A stretch of DNA of 63,097 nucleotides from Oscillatoria sp. SIO1A7 (lineage in GTDB: Bacteria > Cyanobacteriota > Cyanobacteriia > Cyanobacteriales > Laspinemataceae), in contig JAAHFN010000020.1 in assembly GCA_010672965.1 (NCBI GenBank), positions 26,446 through 89,542 on the forward strand, written 5' to 3'. Positions 34,415-42,326 of the stretch are shown here, one piece after another. The notes under the pieces were generated by a model. It was not told the DNA's origin. It made no database searches and saw only the letters and a list, made by a program, of their open reading frames with translations. The number at the start of each line of letters is the position of its first letter. The stretch's first letter is position 1. The translations under genes and the position numbers were made by a program.

Positions 34415-35238
34415 TATTCTAGCAATCGCTGTTGTAATTCGCGAATTGTCTTGGGAAAGGCCAGGTTACCGTTGGGAATAATTGCAGGACATAAAGCATC
34501 CCACACTTCCCATAATATAGGCGTTCCAATTTTTATTTTTTCCATAAGTTCTCGGCAAGCAAAGACATCTTGAGTTTCTCCTTCCATAACCACTTGTCCT
34601 TCATGCAAAATCCAAATCCAATCTGCCCATTCATAGGCTAAGTTTAGGTCGTGAGTCGCCATTACTGCGGTCGTGCCTGCGGCATGAATCCTGTCTAACT
34701 CTCTTAAAAGGTTATCGATTTGCAATTTATCTAAATAGGTGGTGGGTTCGTCCAGCAATAATAACTGAGGTTTTAGAGCCATCACCCCTGCTAGAGCAAC
34801 CCGCCGTTTCTGTCCTAAACTGAGGTGATGCAATGGTCTGTCGGCTAAGTCCTGTAAGGCAAAATCGGTTAATGCTTGCTGTAGCCTTCGCTCAATTTCT
34901 GCTTGGGGCAATTCTAGGTTGTATAAGCCATAGGAAATATCCTCGGCCACAGTCCCAGCTACCAACTGCTGCTCGGGGTCTTGAAATGCTATTCCAATTC
35001 TCTGTCGCCAGCGAGAGAGAGATTTGCGATCGCATTTTAGCACTTCTTCTCCCCAATATAGGTTTCCTTGCTGAGCTTGATACAAACCAGCCGCCAATAA
35101 TAGTAATGTTGATTTCCCCGACCCATTGTGACCAATCAGGGCGCTTTTTTTTTGAGCCGGAATCGACAAACTTATATTTTTAAGTATAGCTTGTTCTTGC
35201 CCTGGATAGCTATAAAAAATTTCCTGGCATTTTAACAT
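34396..35238 (-). CDS. cbiO: Cobalt ECF transporter ATPase
   Basis: The 280-residue ATP-binding subunit energises the CbiMNQ importer. Walker A is GHNGSGKST (36-44), the Q-loop is AFQDPEQQLVAGTVAEDISYG (typical of CbiO/EcfA), the signature LSLGQKRRVALAG, Walker B LLLLDEPT, and the H-loop ATHDLNLAYEWAD. It lies 4 bp after cbiQ, so they are in one operon. The last few residues and stop codon come from a family C element, but the deviation is beyond the conserved core. Nickel cannot be excluded as substrate from this subunit alone; the upstream B12 riboswitch favours cobalt. Confidence 0.93.
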   Translation of the reverse strand: MLKCQEIFYSYPGQEQAILKNISLSIPAQKKSALIGHNGSGKSTLLLLAAGLYQAQQGNLYWGEEVLKCDRKSLSRWRQRIGIAFQDPEQQLVAGTVAEDISYGLYNLELPQAEIERRLQQALTDFALQDLADRPLHHLSLGQKRRVALAGVMALKPQLLLLDEPTTYLDKLQIDNLLRELDRIHAAGTTAVMATHDLNLAYEWADWIWILHEGQVVMEGETQDVFACRELMEKIKIGTPILWEVWDALCPAIIPNGNLAFPKTIRELQQRLLEYIAFLK

Positions 35239-35242
35239 TATA

Positions 35243-36052
35243 CTATATGGCGATCGCCCTAAAATTGCTCCACAATTCTATACCTAGCAAGAGACTGGCT
35301 CCTATAATAGCTTCCAAAGCATATCTTATAGAATAAGAATAATGAGATGAATCGCAAACTACAAAATTGCCTCTAAAACCCCTAGCTGCTACGCCCAGGG
35401 AAAATTGTTGGTAGCGCTGTAGGGTACGTTTTAGCAGTTGTCCTACAAGCAAACTAATACTATTGAGGGCCAAGCGTCGGCTGCGATAACCGCCGCGAGC
35501 TTGTTGGGCTAATTGTAAGCGATCGGCAGTATTTAAGAGTATAAACACAAAACGATACATCAGCAGTAACAGCTCTGTAAGAATCGCGGGTATTCCCAAC
35601 CGTCGCAAAGCCTGCAAGATCTGGGTAAAGGGTACGGTACAAAGGATAAATAATAGACAAGAAATGCTAGCGAGACTGCGCAGAGAAATGACAGTAGCCT
35701 GGATGCAAGCGCTGCGACTCACATAAAAATGCCACCACCCCAGGCTCAGGCCGCTCAATCGATCGGCTTTTATTAACTCGATTCGTTCTGGCGAGACGAT
35801 ATTAACCACTAAAGCCGGCCAGCTAATTATTAAAAACAAAGAAGCAAGACCTAGCAATTTTAGGTAAACTGGGGCGGGAATCCTGGCATACCCTACAATC
35901 CATACCGCCATCCAAAAGATAATAATGACATGGACGGGACTATTGGAGAGCGCGGCGATCGCCAATATTCCCAAACCAAATAATAGCTTTTGTTCTGGGG
36001 GCAAAGTCCGCAGGCGATTGGTATAAGCGAGGGTATCAATTTGGAGGTTCAT
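35243..36052 (-). CDS. cbiQ: Cobalt ECF transporter permease (EcfT)
   Basis: The 269-residue membrane protein has five to six TM helices (for example LLFGLGILAIAALSNSPVHV, IIFWMAVWIVGYARI, LLGLASLFLIISWPALVV) and a cytoplasmic coupling region with LQALRRLGIPAILTELLLLM and ARGGYRSRR, the Ala-Arg-Gly motifs that contact CbiO. It links ATP hydrolysis to movement of the CbiM substrate-binding unit. The 126-bp gap from cbiN contains a few short repeats; the gap to cbiO is only 4 bp. Confidence 0.92.
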   Translation of the reverse strand: MNLQIDTLAYTNRLRTLPPEQKLLFGLGILAIAALSNSPVHVIIIFWMAVWIVGYARIPAPVYLKLLGLASLFLIISWPALVVNIVSPERIELIKADRLSGLSLGWWHFYVSRSACIQATVISLRSLASISCLLFILCTVPFTQILQALRRLGIPAILTELLLLMYRFVFILLNTADRLQLAQQARGGYRSRRLALNSISLLVGQLLKRTLQRYQQFSLGVAARGFRGNFVVCDSSHYSYSIRYALEAIIGASLLLGIELWSNFRAIAI

Positions 36053-36178
36053 GTTTTATAGCAGTCAGCTTTCAGCTTTCAGCTTTCAGCTAGAGTAGGG
36101 TGCTAGGAGGCACCAGACGCTATATATAGCGATCGACCCGATAAGAAAGCGTAAGTCCCGGGCCATAAAAATTAATTT

Positions 36179-36466
36179 TCAGACCCGCGATCGCCCCCGG
36201 TATAGACCAATAACATAGCCGATAGTCCCAGCACCAATCGCCGCCTGCAAAGCGAACAACAAACTTTCTGTTTCGCCGCCAGGAGGTTCGATTAAAGATT
36301 CAAACCAAGGCTCGTATTTCGGTTGCACTTCGGCGATCGCTTCAGTGGCCTTGCCGTCGGCACCGGCAAATTCCGAATCCCGAATCAATAATAGAGGGGT
36401 GACTGCTAGTATCGCAGTTGCAAGCAGCAAGAGCCAATTATTCCATACCATTTTTTGTGCTTTCAT
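36179..36466 (-). CDS. cbiN: CbiN-type small component of the cobalt transporter
   Basis: The 95-residue protein has two TM helices (about 10-27, NWLLLLATAILAVTPLLL, and about 67-88, LLFALQAAIGAGTIGYVIGL) around an extracytoplasmic loop with EFAGADGKA and PKYEPWFESL, the family pattern. CbiN loads metal into CbiM in Co systems. Together with cbiM 3 bp upstream it points to cobalt rather than nickel as substrate (nickel systems usually have NikN or NikL instead). Confidence 0.92.
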   Translation of the reverse strand: MKAQKMVWNNWLLLLATAILAVTPLLLIRDSEFAGADGKATEAIAEVQPKYEPWFESLIEPPGGETESLLFALQAAIGAGTIGYVIGLYRGRSRV

Positions 36467-36469
36467 TTC

Positions 36470-37225
36470 TTAGACTTCTCGCTTAATAAGATTCAAAGTT
36501 TTGAGTTCTTCCTTACCGTAAGACTCCAGCCAATTCCAGACCAGCACTGAGAGGAATCCTTCACTAATGGCTAGGGGAATCTGAGTTATGGCAAAAATTC
36601 CGGCAAACTTAAGAAACGAAGCGACAATGCCGCCTTCCTCAGCAGGAAATGCTAAAGCAAGCTGAATAGCTGTCGTAATATAGGTAAACAAATCTCCCAA
36701 TGCAGCCGCCATAAATACAGCCAATTTCTGCTGTTTGGTTCCTTGCCAAATTAGGCGATATACCCCAAATGCTACCAACGGCCCGACTACTGCCATCGAA
36801 AAAGCATTGGCTCCCAGAGTTGTCAAGCCCCCATGTGCCAGCAGCAATGCTTGAAACACCAAGACCAAACTGCCAATTACCGCCATTGTGAAAGGCCCAA
36901 ACAAGACCGTCCCCAGTCCCGTTCCTGTGGGATGAGAAGAACTTCCAGTTATCGAAGGAATTTTTAAGGCGGAGAGAACAAAAGTAAAGGCACCGGCTAG
37001 AGCCAGAAGCAGTTTTAATTCCGGGTGTTCTTTGGTGATGCGGTTTATTTCTCGCAGTCCCAATACAAAAAAGGGCAAAAATACAACCCACCAGAATACA
37101 GCCCATCCCACTGGCAAAAAGCCTTCCATAATATGCATGGCATGGGCGGGCTGCGGCGTCAGGGCAATTACAGCGAAGGCAGCTACTGCTATTGCTATTC
37201 TGAATAATCTTTGTTTTTGCTTCAC
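36470..37225 (-). CDS. cbiM: Cobalt transporter substrate-specific component
   Basis: The 251-residue S-component has a cleavable signal peptide ([20 protein letters not shown] to PAHA) so that the mature protein begins MHIMEGFLP (M30, H31), the arrangement whose N-terminal Met-His binds Co2+. Seven or so TM segments follow; [17 protein letters not shown] carries a further conserved His. It is followed by cbiN 3 bp later: one translational unit. The preceding gene is the His-rich EamA transporter, 192 bp upstream across a heptamer tract. Confidence 0.94.
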   Translation of the reverse strand: MKQKQRLFRIAIAVAAFAVIALTPQPAHAMHIMEGFLPVGWAVFWWVVFLPFFVLGLREINRITKEHPELKLLLALAGAFTFVLSALKIPSITGSSSHPTGTGLGTVLFGPFTMAVIGSLVLVFQALLLAHGGLTTLGANAFSMAVVGPLVAFGVYRLIWQGTKQQKLAVFMAAALGDLFTYITTAIQLALAFPAEEGGIVASFLKFAGIFAITQIPLAISEGFLSVLVWNWLESYGKEELKTLNLIKREV

Positions 37226-37267
37226 TATCTCTTCTATCCTCCGAAACTAATTATTATTGCAAGGCAA

Positions 37268-37400
37268 GGTGTAGGGTGTGGGGTGTGGCGGTAGGGTGTG
37301 GGGAGTTTGGGGTGTGCGGGGAGTTTGGGGAGTTTGGGGTTTCTTTACCGTCTTCCTTACACCCCACACCCTACACCCCACACCCTTCCCAATTCCCAAT
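37268..37400. repeat. STRR heptamers between eamA and cbiM
   Basis: GGTGTAGGGTGTGGG and GGAGTTTGGGGAGTTTGG units, then CCCCACACCCTACACC and CCCAATTC units. The array fills the spacer, so cotranscription of cbiM with the gene upstream must read through it. Confidence 0.75.
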
Positions 37401-37417
37401 TCCCCATTCCCAATTCC

Positions 37418-38461
37418 CTAATTGTGTTGATGCCGATGATGAATGTCCGGCAAGTGGGCATGAGCGTGGGCGATCGCTTCGTGTTCGTGCCAGTGGGAAT
37501 GGAGCAGGCTTGCGGGCTGTCCTGGATGAAGGTGGCTGTGATGGCTGTCATCGTGGCGATGCAAATGTTCGTGAGCGATCGTTGGATGAGAATGTTCGTG
37601 TTTGTGTTGGTCTTGAAATAAGATTGCTAACGAACCAATCAGAACCAAAACAGCAACTACTTGAAGCGGGGAAATTGCTTCTTTCACTGCCAGGGCGGAA
37701 AAGGCTACGCCAAAAAAAGGAGCGCTGGCAAAAATTAGCTGCGATCGAGTCGCGCCCAAGTTTTGAGCTGACGTAATATAAAGCACGATGCTCGCTCCAT
37801 AGGATAAGACTCCTACTCCCAAACCCGCCAAAGTTACTACCAGGGAGCCTCCATAAGGCTGCACCGCTATCCCCAAACTCAGATTTACCGTTCCCGCCAC
37901 CAGTCCTTTCCAGAAGGTACTTTCGGCAGGGGTAATGCCATCGATCAGCGCCGTCCAATGGTTATCGAAACCCCAAGCAATACAGGCAAGAGCTACTAGC
38001 AAACCAGCTTGTACCCCAGCAGTTCCCTCGCCCCAAGACAGCAAACTAGCGGCAAAAACCGTACCCGATACGCCAATCCATCCATAGCGACCGAGTTGGT
38101 CTTGGAACAGAAAATATCCCAGCACTGCAGTGGCTACCAATTCCAGATTCAGCCAAAGGGAGACAGAAGCTGCAGAGGCAAGCTGAAGGCCGAGCAAGAG
38201 AAATACTGGGCCGAGGACACCTCCAGAACCTATGGCTCCGAGTAGTCGCCAGCGATTTTCATTTTCCAAACTCCAGGGCGCTTTGATATTTTTGATGCCT
38301 CGACTGCCGAGCAAGAGGGGCATCACGCCCAAGGCAGCACCTAAGTACAGCAACCCTGCCAACTGAAAGGGAGGGAAGGCACCCAGAAGTAATTTGCTCG
38401 CAGGGGTGGCAGCGCCAAACAAAGCTGCCGATAAGACAGCCATTAAAATCGGATTTTTCAT
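37418..38461 (-). CDS. EamA/DMT-family transporter with His-rich tail
   Basis: The 347-residue membrane protein carries two EamA repeats, about ten TM helices in the first 280 residues (for example ALFGAATPASKLLLGAFPPF, LVALACIAWGFDNHWTALID). The cytoplasmic tail (about 283-347) holds more than 20 histidines in HxH patterns (HKHEHSHP, HEHLHRHDDSHHSHLHP, HAHAHLPDIHHRHQH). Such a tail suggests metal sensing or storage. It is the first full-length gene after the cobalamin riboswitch and precedes cbiMNQO, so cobalt (or nickel) transport is likely. Whether it imports or exports cannot be told from sequence. Confidence 0.85.
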   Translation of the reverse strand: MKNPILMAVLSAALFGAATPASKLLLGAFPPFQLAGLLYLGAALGVMPLLLGSRGIKNIKAPWSLENENRWRLLGAIGSGGVLGPVFLLLGLQLASAASVSLWLNLELVATAVLGYFLFQDQLGRYGWIGVSGTVFAASLLSWGEGTAGVQAGLLVALACIAWGFDNHWTALIDGITPAESTFWKGLVAGTVNLSLGIAVQPYGGSLVVTLAGLGVGVLSYGASIVLYITSAQNLGATRSQLIFASAPFFGVAFSALAVKEAISPLQVVAVLVLIGSLAILFQDQHKHEHSHPTIAHEHLHRHDDSHHSHLHPGQPASLLHSHWHEHEAIAHAHAHLPDIHHRHQHN

Positions 38462-38781
<320 letters not shown>

Positions 38782-38937
38782 CTATCCCACTCTCATATCC
38801 AACTTCTCCCTGGGGCGATCGCTCTTTTTACTTTTCCTGGCAAACTCCCAGAGGCCACCCTGGCAACTTTCCACTAGGGTTTGTACTACAGTTTGTACTG
38901 GAGTTTGCGATCTAAAAAATACTGAATTAATTGTCAT
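38782..38937 (-). CDS. Small ORF (51 aa) directly downstream of the B12 riboswitch
   Basis: The ATG at 38937 is preceded by GAGG with 5-bp spacing, in a small hairpin (CATC/GGATG). It reads MTINSVFFRSQTPVQTVVQT then LVESCQGGLWEFARKSKKSD and ends at TAG. It has one Cys, a basic C-terminal half and no TM helix. I do not recognise it. Being the first start codon after the aptamer it is the likeliest gene whose translation the riboswitch controls directly, unless it is a relic of a larger gene. Confidence 0.45.
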   Translation of the reverse strand: MTINSVFFRSQTPVQTVVQTLVESCQGGLWEFARKSKKSDRPREKLDMRVG

Positions 38938-38997
38938 CCGTACCTCGCAGATGAATTGGGTTAGCTTTGTTTGCTTTGGCTGACAGATTTGTCAGCG

Positions 38998-39130
38998 GGC
39001 GTCGGCGGGCATCCTGACTTAAAGGCGCGCAGATTTCCCAAGCGCCTCATTACAGTTGCGGGACAGCGTCGGCTTTGCACCGAACTTTCCCCCTTGCGTC
39101 TGATGGCTGCTCCCCACCAGAACCGACTGC
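38998..39130 (-). ncRNA. Cobalamin (B12) riboswitch aptamer
   Basis: On the minus strand the order is GGTTCTGGTGGGG, then GGGGGAAAGTTCGGTGCAAA, GCCGACGCTGTCCCGCAACT then GTAA, and finally AGTCAGGATGCCCGCCGAC. GCTGTCCCGCAACTGTAA is the B12-box core, GGTGCAAxxCC the preceding stem, and GTCAGGAxGCC the closing arm. GTCGG near 39123-39127 pairs with CCGAC near 39001. A hairpin GCTGACA/TGTCAGC follows and may be part of the expression platform. The family represses cobalamin and cobalt genes when coenzyme B12 is plentiful. Confidence 0.92.
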
Positions 39131-39138
39131 GTTGGATT

Positions 39139-39169
39139 ACTATAGCACGGGAGCGATCGCGTTTTGCAA
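39139..39169 (-). promoter_or_regulatory. Predicted promoter of the riboswitch transcript
   Basis: On the minus strand TATAGT (39139-39144) lies just upstream of the aptamer. TTGCAA (39164-39169) is 19 bp further up, a slightly long spacer; a HIP1 octamer lies inside the spacer. The position just before the aptamer supports the -10 box more than the -35 box. Confidence 0.45.
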
Positions 39170-39248
39170 AAAAATTATATCTATTTTTGCCAATAGCAAT
39201 CATAAGACTCAAGCATTATAACGGCCCTTTACAGCTTCTACGCGGGCC

Positions 39249-39400
39249 GGGACTTGCAAGTTAATAATATACCGGTTCAAGGGCTAAGCGCCCAACGACC
39301 GGCTCAGGAGATCCGCAGCGCGCAGGCTGCGCCTACGACTCCGCGAGCGCCCGAACGGTAGTGGCTTAGAGGACTGGTATTTTATTTTTGCGCAAGCCCC
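39249..39400. repeat. MITE-like element, family E
   Basis: Starts GGGACTTGCAAGTTAATAAT and ends TTATTTTTGCGCAAGCCCC, with CAAGGGCTAAGCGCCCAACG and CCCGAACGGTAGTGGC inside. The right end is degenerate. It belongs with the elements at 18.76 and 60.70 kb. Confidence 0.65.
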
Positions 39401-39818
39401 TTATAATGCCTATCTCGGCTAATTGGATTGTTATATATACAGGACTTACGCACAGACACTATATATGGTGTTAGTGTTTGAAACGGAGCTGACACTAAAG
39501 TCATAGGTATAGATGGGTTTCTGAGTTCATATGTTAAGTAATCACTCAGCAATCCTTTCTTCAAAGAATAAATTGTTGAGCTTGTTTGGTATGCTAAATC
39601 TTTTAGTCCCGTGCCCGCCCCGGCCGCCTCATACCAACCGGGGCGGGCACGGGGAACCCCTACAAATATTGTAATTGTTTAACCGGATTTGATATTAAAA
39701 CTCAAAACTCTCAAGCGCTCGAACTCAAGTCTCTGGGCGCAGGCGGGACGCCCGCGCTACGGCTTCTTATCTCTGGGCGCAGGCGGGACGCATAAGCTGA
39801 CTGCTGACTGCTATAAAA
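39401..39818. other. Gene-free stretch with B and D element ends
   Basis: A single family B end (CAGGACTTACGCACAGAC, 39440) without partner, a GC palindrome CGTGCCCGCCCCGG/CCGGGGCGGGCACG (39610-39655) and a family D right end (TTGTTTAACCGGATTTGATA, ending near 39703). CTGGGCGCAGGCGGGACGC is repeated twice near 39740 and 39775. No gene is present. Confidence 0.55.
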
Positions 39819-40880
39819 CTAATTGCGAACTGCGAGTATCCACCTTAACTCCACCGGCGGTTGCTCTTCTACCGGAAAAATATTCCGCCCCGTTGACCAA
39901 CTGACAAACCAATTTGTTGGCGGCCATGCTTCTGGGGCTTGATGGGCTCGCTCGTATTCAAAGGCAGACTCGTTAGATTTTATTTCCAGAGGCAAACCCT
40001 GGACAACAGACGCAAGTTCTTTTGGGGTCAGCAGGTACGACCAAGCGATCTGTGCCATTTGCCGCACTTTATCGGTTGGCTCGTATCCATCCACAGCCAG
40101 AAAAACATTGAATAGCAACAGTCCCCCTGGTTTGACTGCTTGGCACATCTTGGCCAGCAATGTTCTGACTTGCTCCAGATCGCGCAGGTGGGGAATAACT
40201 TCGGCAACGATCGCCAAACTATAATAATTTTGTTCTAGGTAGAGTCGGCGATCGAGGACATTCCCCTGAGTCACCCCTACAGGCAAATTTTCTTTTTGGG
40301 CATCGATGAGGATTTGTTGCGCAAACGCCGGCGTCAGTTCCAGAGCTTGAACCGGGTGTCCTCGCCTTGCCAGAGGCATAGTGTTTCGACCCGTACCGGC
40401 ACCCACATCTAGAATTGGAGCATTGCTCGGTTCTGTCAGAGTAGCGGCAATGGCCATAACTTTAGCGTCTGGATGGCTGCCAAACAACGGTCCCGAACGG
40501 GTTTTTATCCATCTATTATATTTATCCTCAATACCGATTTTATCTAGGATTGAGGTGGTTAGTTTTAAGCCGCTCGTCAACCCCTGCGTTGAAGTTGGCG
40601 GTTGGTATTTAAAGACCAGACGCGAAAAAGGAGAAGCCTCGAATCCTTCTGCCAATCGTTTGGCGATCGACAGGCGCAAAGAATCGATTTCTGCAGGAGT
40701 GAGGTTTATTCCCAGCCCTTGCAAAAGCCCCAGAATTTGCTTCATGTGCAGGTCTAGCATGGCTGGCACGCATGGCATTACCAACTCTCCGACCGCCGCC
40801 GTCAGGCTTCTGAATTTTTTCTCTATCGCTTTTTCTAAAAAGGCAAGATCGTTAGCCGACTTCAAGGAATTAGACTCCAA
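39819..40880 (-). CDS. Class I SAM-dependent methyltransferase
   Basis: The protein has about 353 residues from the TTG at 40880. The Rossmann core is near the middle: [20 protein letters not shown] (motif I), LELTP (motif II acidic end), GNVLDRRL, and [20 protein letters not shown] then [11 protein letters not shown]. An N-terminal helical domain ([20 protein letters not shown] then [13 protein letters not shown]) precedes it. The substrate is unknown. The start is uncertain: the frame stays open upstream to 41072, but only through CCCAATG/GACAAGG heptamers (MPNAQCP repeats); no ATG occurs between the repeats and HMKQ, so either a TTG is used or the repeat replaced the native start. Confidence 0.8.
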   Translation of the reverse strand: MESNSLKSANDLAFLEKAIEKKFRSLTAAVGELVMPCVPAMLDLHMKQILGLLQGLGINLTPAEIDSLRLSIAKRLAEGFEASPFSRLVFKYQPPTSTQGLTSGLKLTTSILDKIGIEDKYNRWIKTRSGPLFGSHPDAKVMAIAATLTEPSNAPILDVGAGTGRNTMPLARRGHPVQALELTPAFAQQILIDAQKENLPVGVTQGNVLDRRLYLEQNYYSLAIVAEVIPHLRDLEQVRTLLAKMCQAVKPGGLLLFNVFLAVDGYEPTDKVRQMAQIAWSYLLTPKELASVVQGLPLEIKSNESAFEYERAHQAPEAWPPTNWFVSWSTGRNIFPVEEQPPVELRWILAVRN

Positions 40881-40884
40881 AATT

Positions 40885-41065
40885 GGGCATTGGGCATGGG
40901 GAATTGGGCATGGGGAATTGGGCATGGGGCATTGGGCATTGGGCATTGGGCATTGGGCATTGGGGAAAGGTGAGTAGTAAATAATAAAGAAAATCAACCC
41001 ACGTCTCCCGGTCCCCATGTCCCCATGTCCCCTTGTCCCCTTGTCCCCTTGTCCCCTTGTCCCCC
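40885..41065. repeat. STRR tracts at the 5' end of the methyltransferase gene
   Basis: GGGCATTGGGCATGGGGAATT units (40885-40965), a unique 25-bp spacer, then CCCCATGTCCCCTTGTCC units (41012-41062). On the minus strand they remain open in the methyltransferase frame, which makes the N-terminus ambiguous. Confidence 0.7.
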
Positions 41066-41252
41066 AGACCAATTATAGGCGAGGTAGGTTGCAAAGGGAT
41101 ACCAATCCAAGGGCCTCAAGCTTCCGAAGTGCCATCGCATTCGCCGGTTACAGGTAAGGCGATCGGGGATGGGCTGCTGGCAATAAACCAATTACCAGAT
41201 TCTCCCGAACCCGATCGGTTGAGCAATCGCTTTTTAACATAAAAGGTACATT

Positions 41253-41394
41253 ACAGAACTTACGCATCTACACTACGAGTAGGGGCGTTCGCGTTGGCGG
41301 AGCCTGCGCGCAAGCGCATAGCGTCTCCGACCCTGAGAATCGCGGGGGGATTGCCCCTACAAATTTCAGATATGGATATTCTGCGTAAGTCCTG
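41253..41394. repeat. MITE-like element, family B
   Basis: From CAGAACTTACGCATCTAC to TATTCTGCGTAAGTCCTG, with a palindromic interior that includes GGAGCCTGCGCGCAAGCGC. Immediately right of it (41398-41420) is a family E half (TTATTAACTTGCAAGTCCC). Confidence 0.7.
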
Positions 41395-41486
41395 CATTAT
41401 TAACTTGCAAGTCCCTTAAAGCTGACCGCTGACCGCTTACTGCTATATAATTAAGTAAACATAATTCGCTTTGCAGGAGAACAATT

Positions 41487-41798
41487 GTGGCTAAAATCGA
41501 AATCGAGATACCTGACGATTTTCTGGAAATCCGGGGCACGCCCCCAGAAGAGTTTGCGCGGGAACTGCGACTGGCTGCTGCCATACACTGGTACTCTTGC
41601 ACGGAAGTCTCTTTTGGGAGAGCCGCTCAGATTGCGGGATTAAACATTGCTGATTTTCTAGACGTGCTGGCCAGCAAAAAAATTGAATACCCGATGGAGA
41701 TTGAGGATCTTCTACAGGAACTAGAACTTGCTCAAGCTCATGGGCCGATCGCTCTACCTCAAAAGCTCGAAGTCAGCCCCGAAGTCAGCCCTGTTTAA
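41487..41798 (+). CDS. UPF0175 family protein, probable orphan antitoxin
   Basis: The 103-residue protein has the UPF0175 pattern: an N-terminal strand (IEIEIPDDFL), FARELRLAAAIHWYSCTEVS and FGRAAQIAGLNIADFLDVLA (a ribbon-helix-helix plus HTH-like part). Members pair with PIN-domain toxins (DUF3368). None follows here; 170 bp downstream there is only repeat. The start is a GTG at 41487 with GCAGGAGA as ribosome site. Confidence 0.8.
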   Translation: MAKIEIEIPDDFLEIRGTPPEEFARELRLAAAIHWYSCTEVSFGRAAQIAGLNIADFLDVLASKKIEYPMEIEDLLQELELAQAHGPIALPQKLEVSPEVSPV

Positions 41799-41967
41799 GA
41801 AAAACAAAAATAGGAAATAAAACTTGGCTTATATTTGTCCGATCGCTTCTTCCAACAAGCCTTGGCGATCGCAGGAGAATAGCCCAAGTATAGCAGTCAG
41901 CTTTCAGCTTTTTGCTATTTTAAGCAATATAATTTTTTTAAACTGTCCTAACCTTAATCCTTAGCGA

Positions 41968-42198
41968 TATAGCGTTTCTCAAATAAGTGCAACAAAGGAT
42001 TGAACCCTAGAAACGTAGGGGCGACAGCATCATGAGCGACAATCTCGGGGCTCCTAACGGCAACCCTCATATTGGGATATTGCATCCCCCAGACACCTCA
42101 TATCACATCAATTTGAGAACCGCTATAGCTCCAAACGGGAATCTCTGTATTGGGATGCTTCGCCCCAAAGACCTCACATCAATTTGAGAACCGCTATA
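41968..42198. repeat. Family C element plus a partial second copy
   Basis: A full copy runs from TATAGCGTTTCTCAAATAAG to TTTGAGAACCGCTATA (42127). The right half is then repeated (CGGGAATCTCTGTATTGGGA to GAGAACCGCTATA, 42198). The tandem half-copy shows how such elements grow. Confidence 0.75.
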
Positions 42199-42326
42199 CA
42201 ATACAAAAAAAGGTGCGCAACGCGCACCTACATTTCTTTTCCGTAAGCTTTGTTTGAATTAAAAACTCTCAAGCGCTCGAATTCAAAACTCAAAACTCTC
42301 AAGCTTAAACCTCAAAACTCTCAAGC
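42199..42326. repeat. AAACTCTCAAGC-type short repeats
   Basis: AAACCTCAAAACTCTCAAGC units repeat about three to four times up to the stop codon of the GH57 gene. They are the complement of the TTTTGAG repeats at 2.95, 10.07 and 15.1 kb. Confidence 0.65.
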
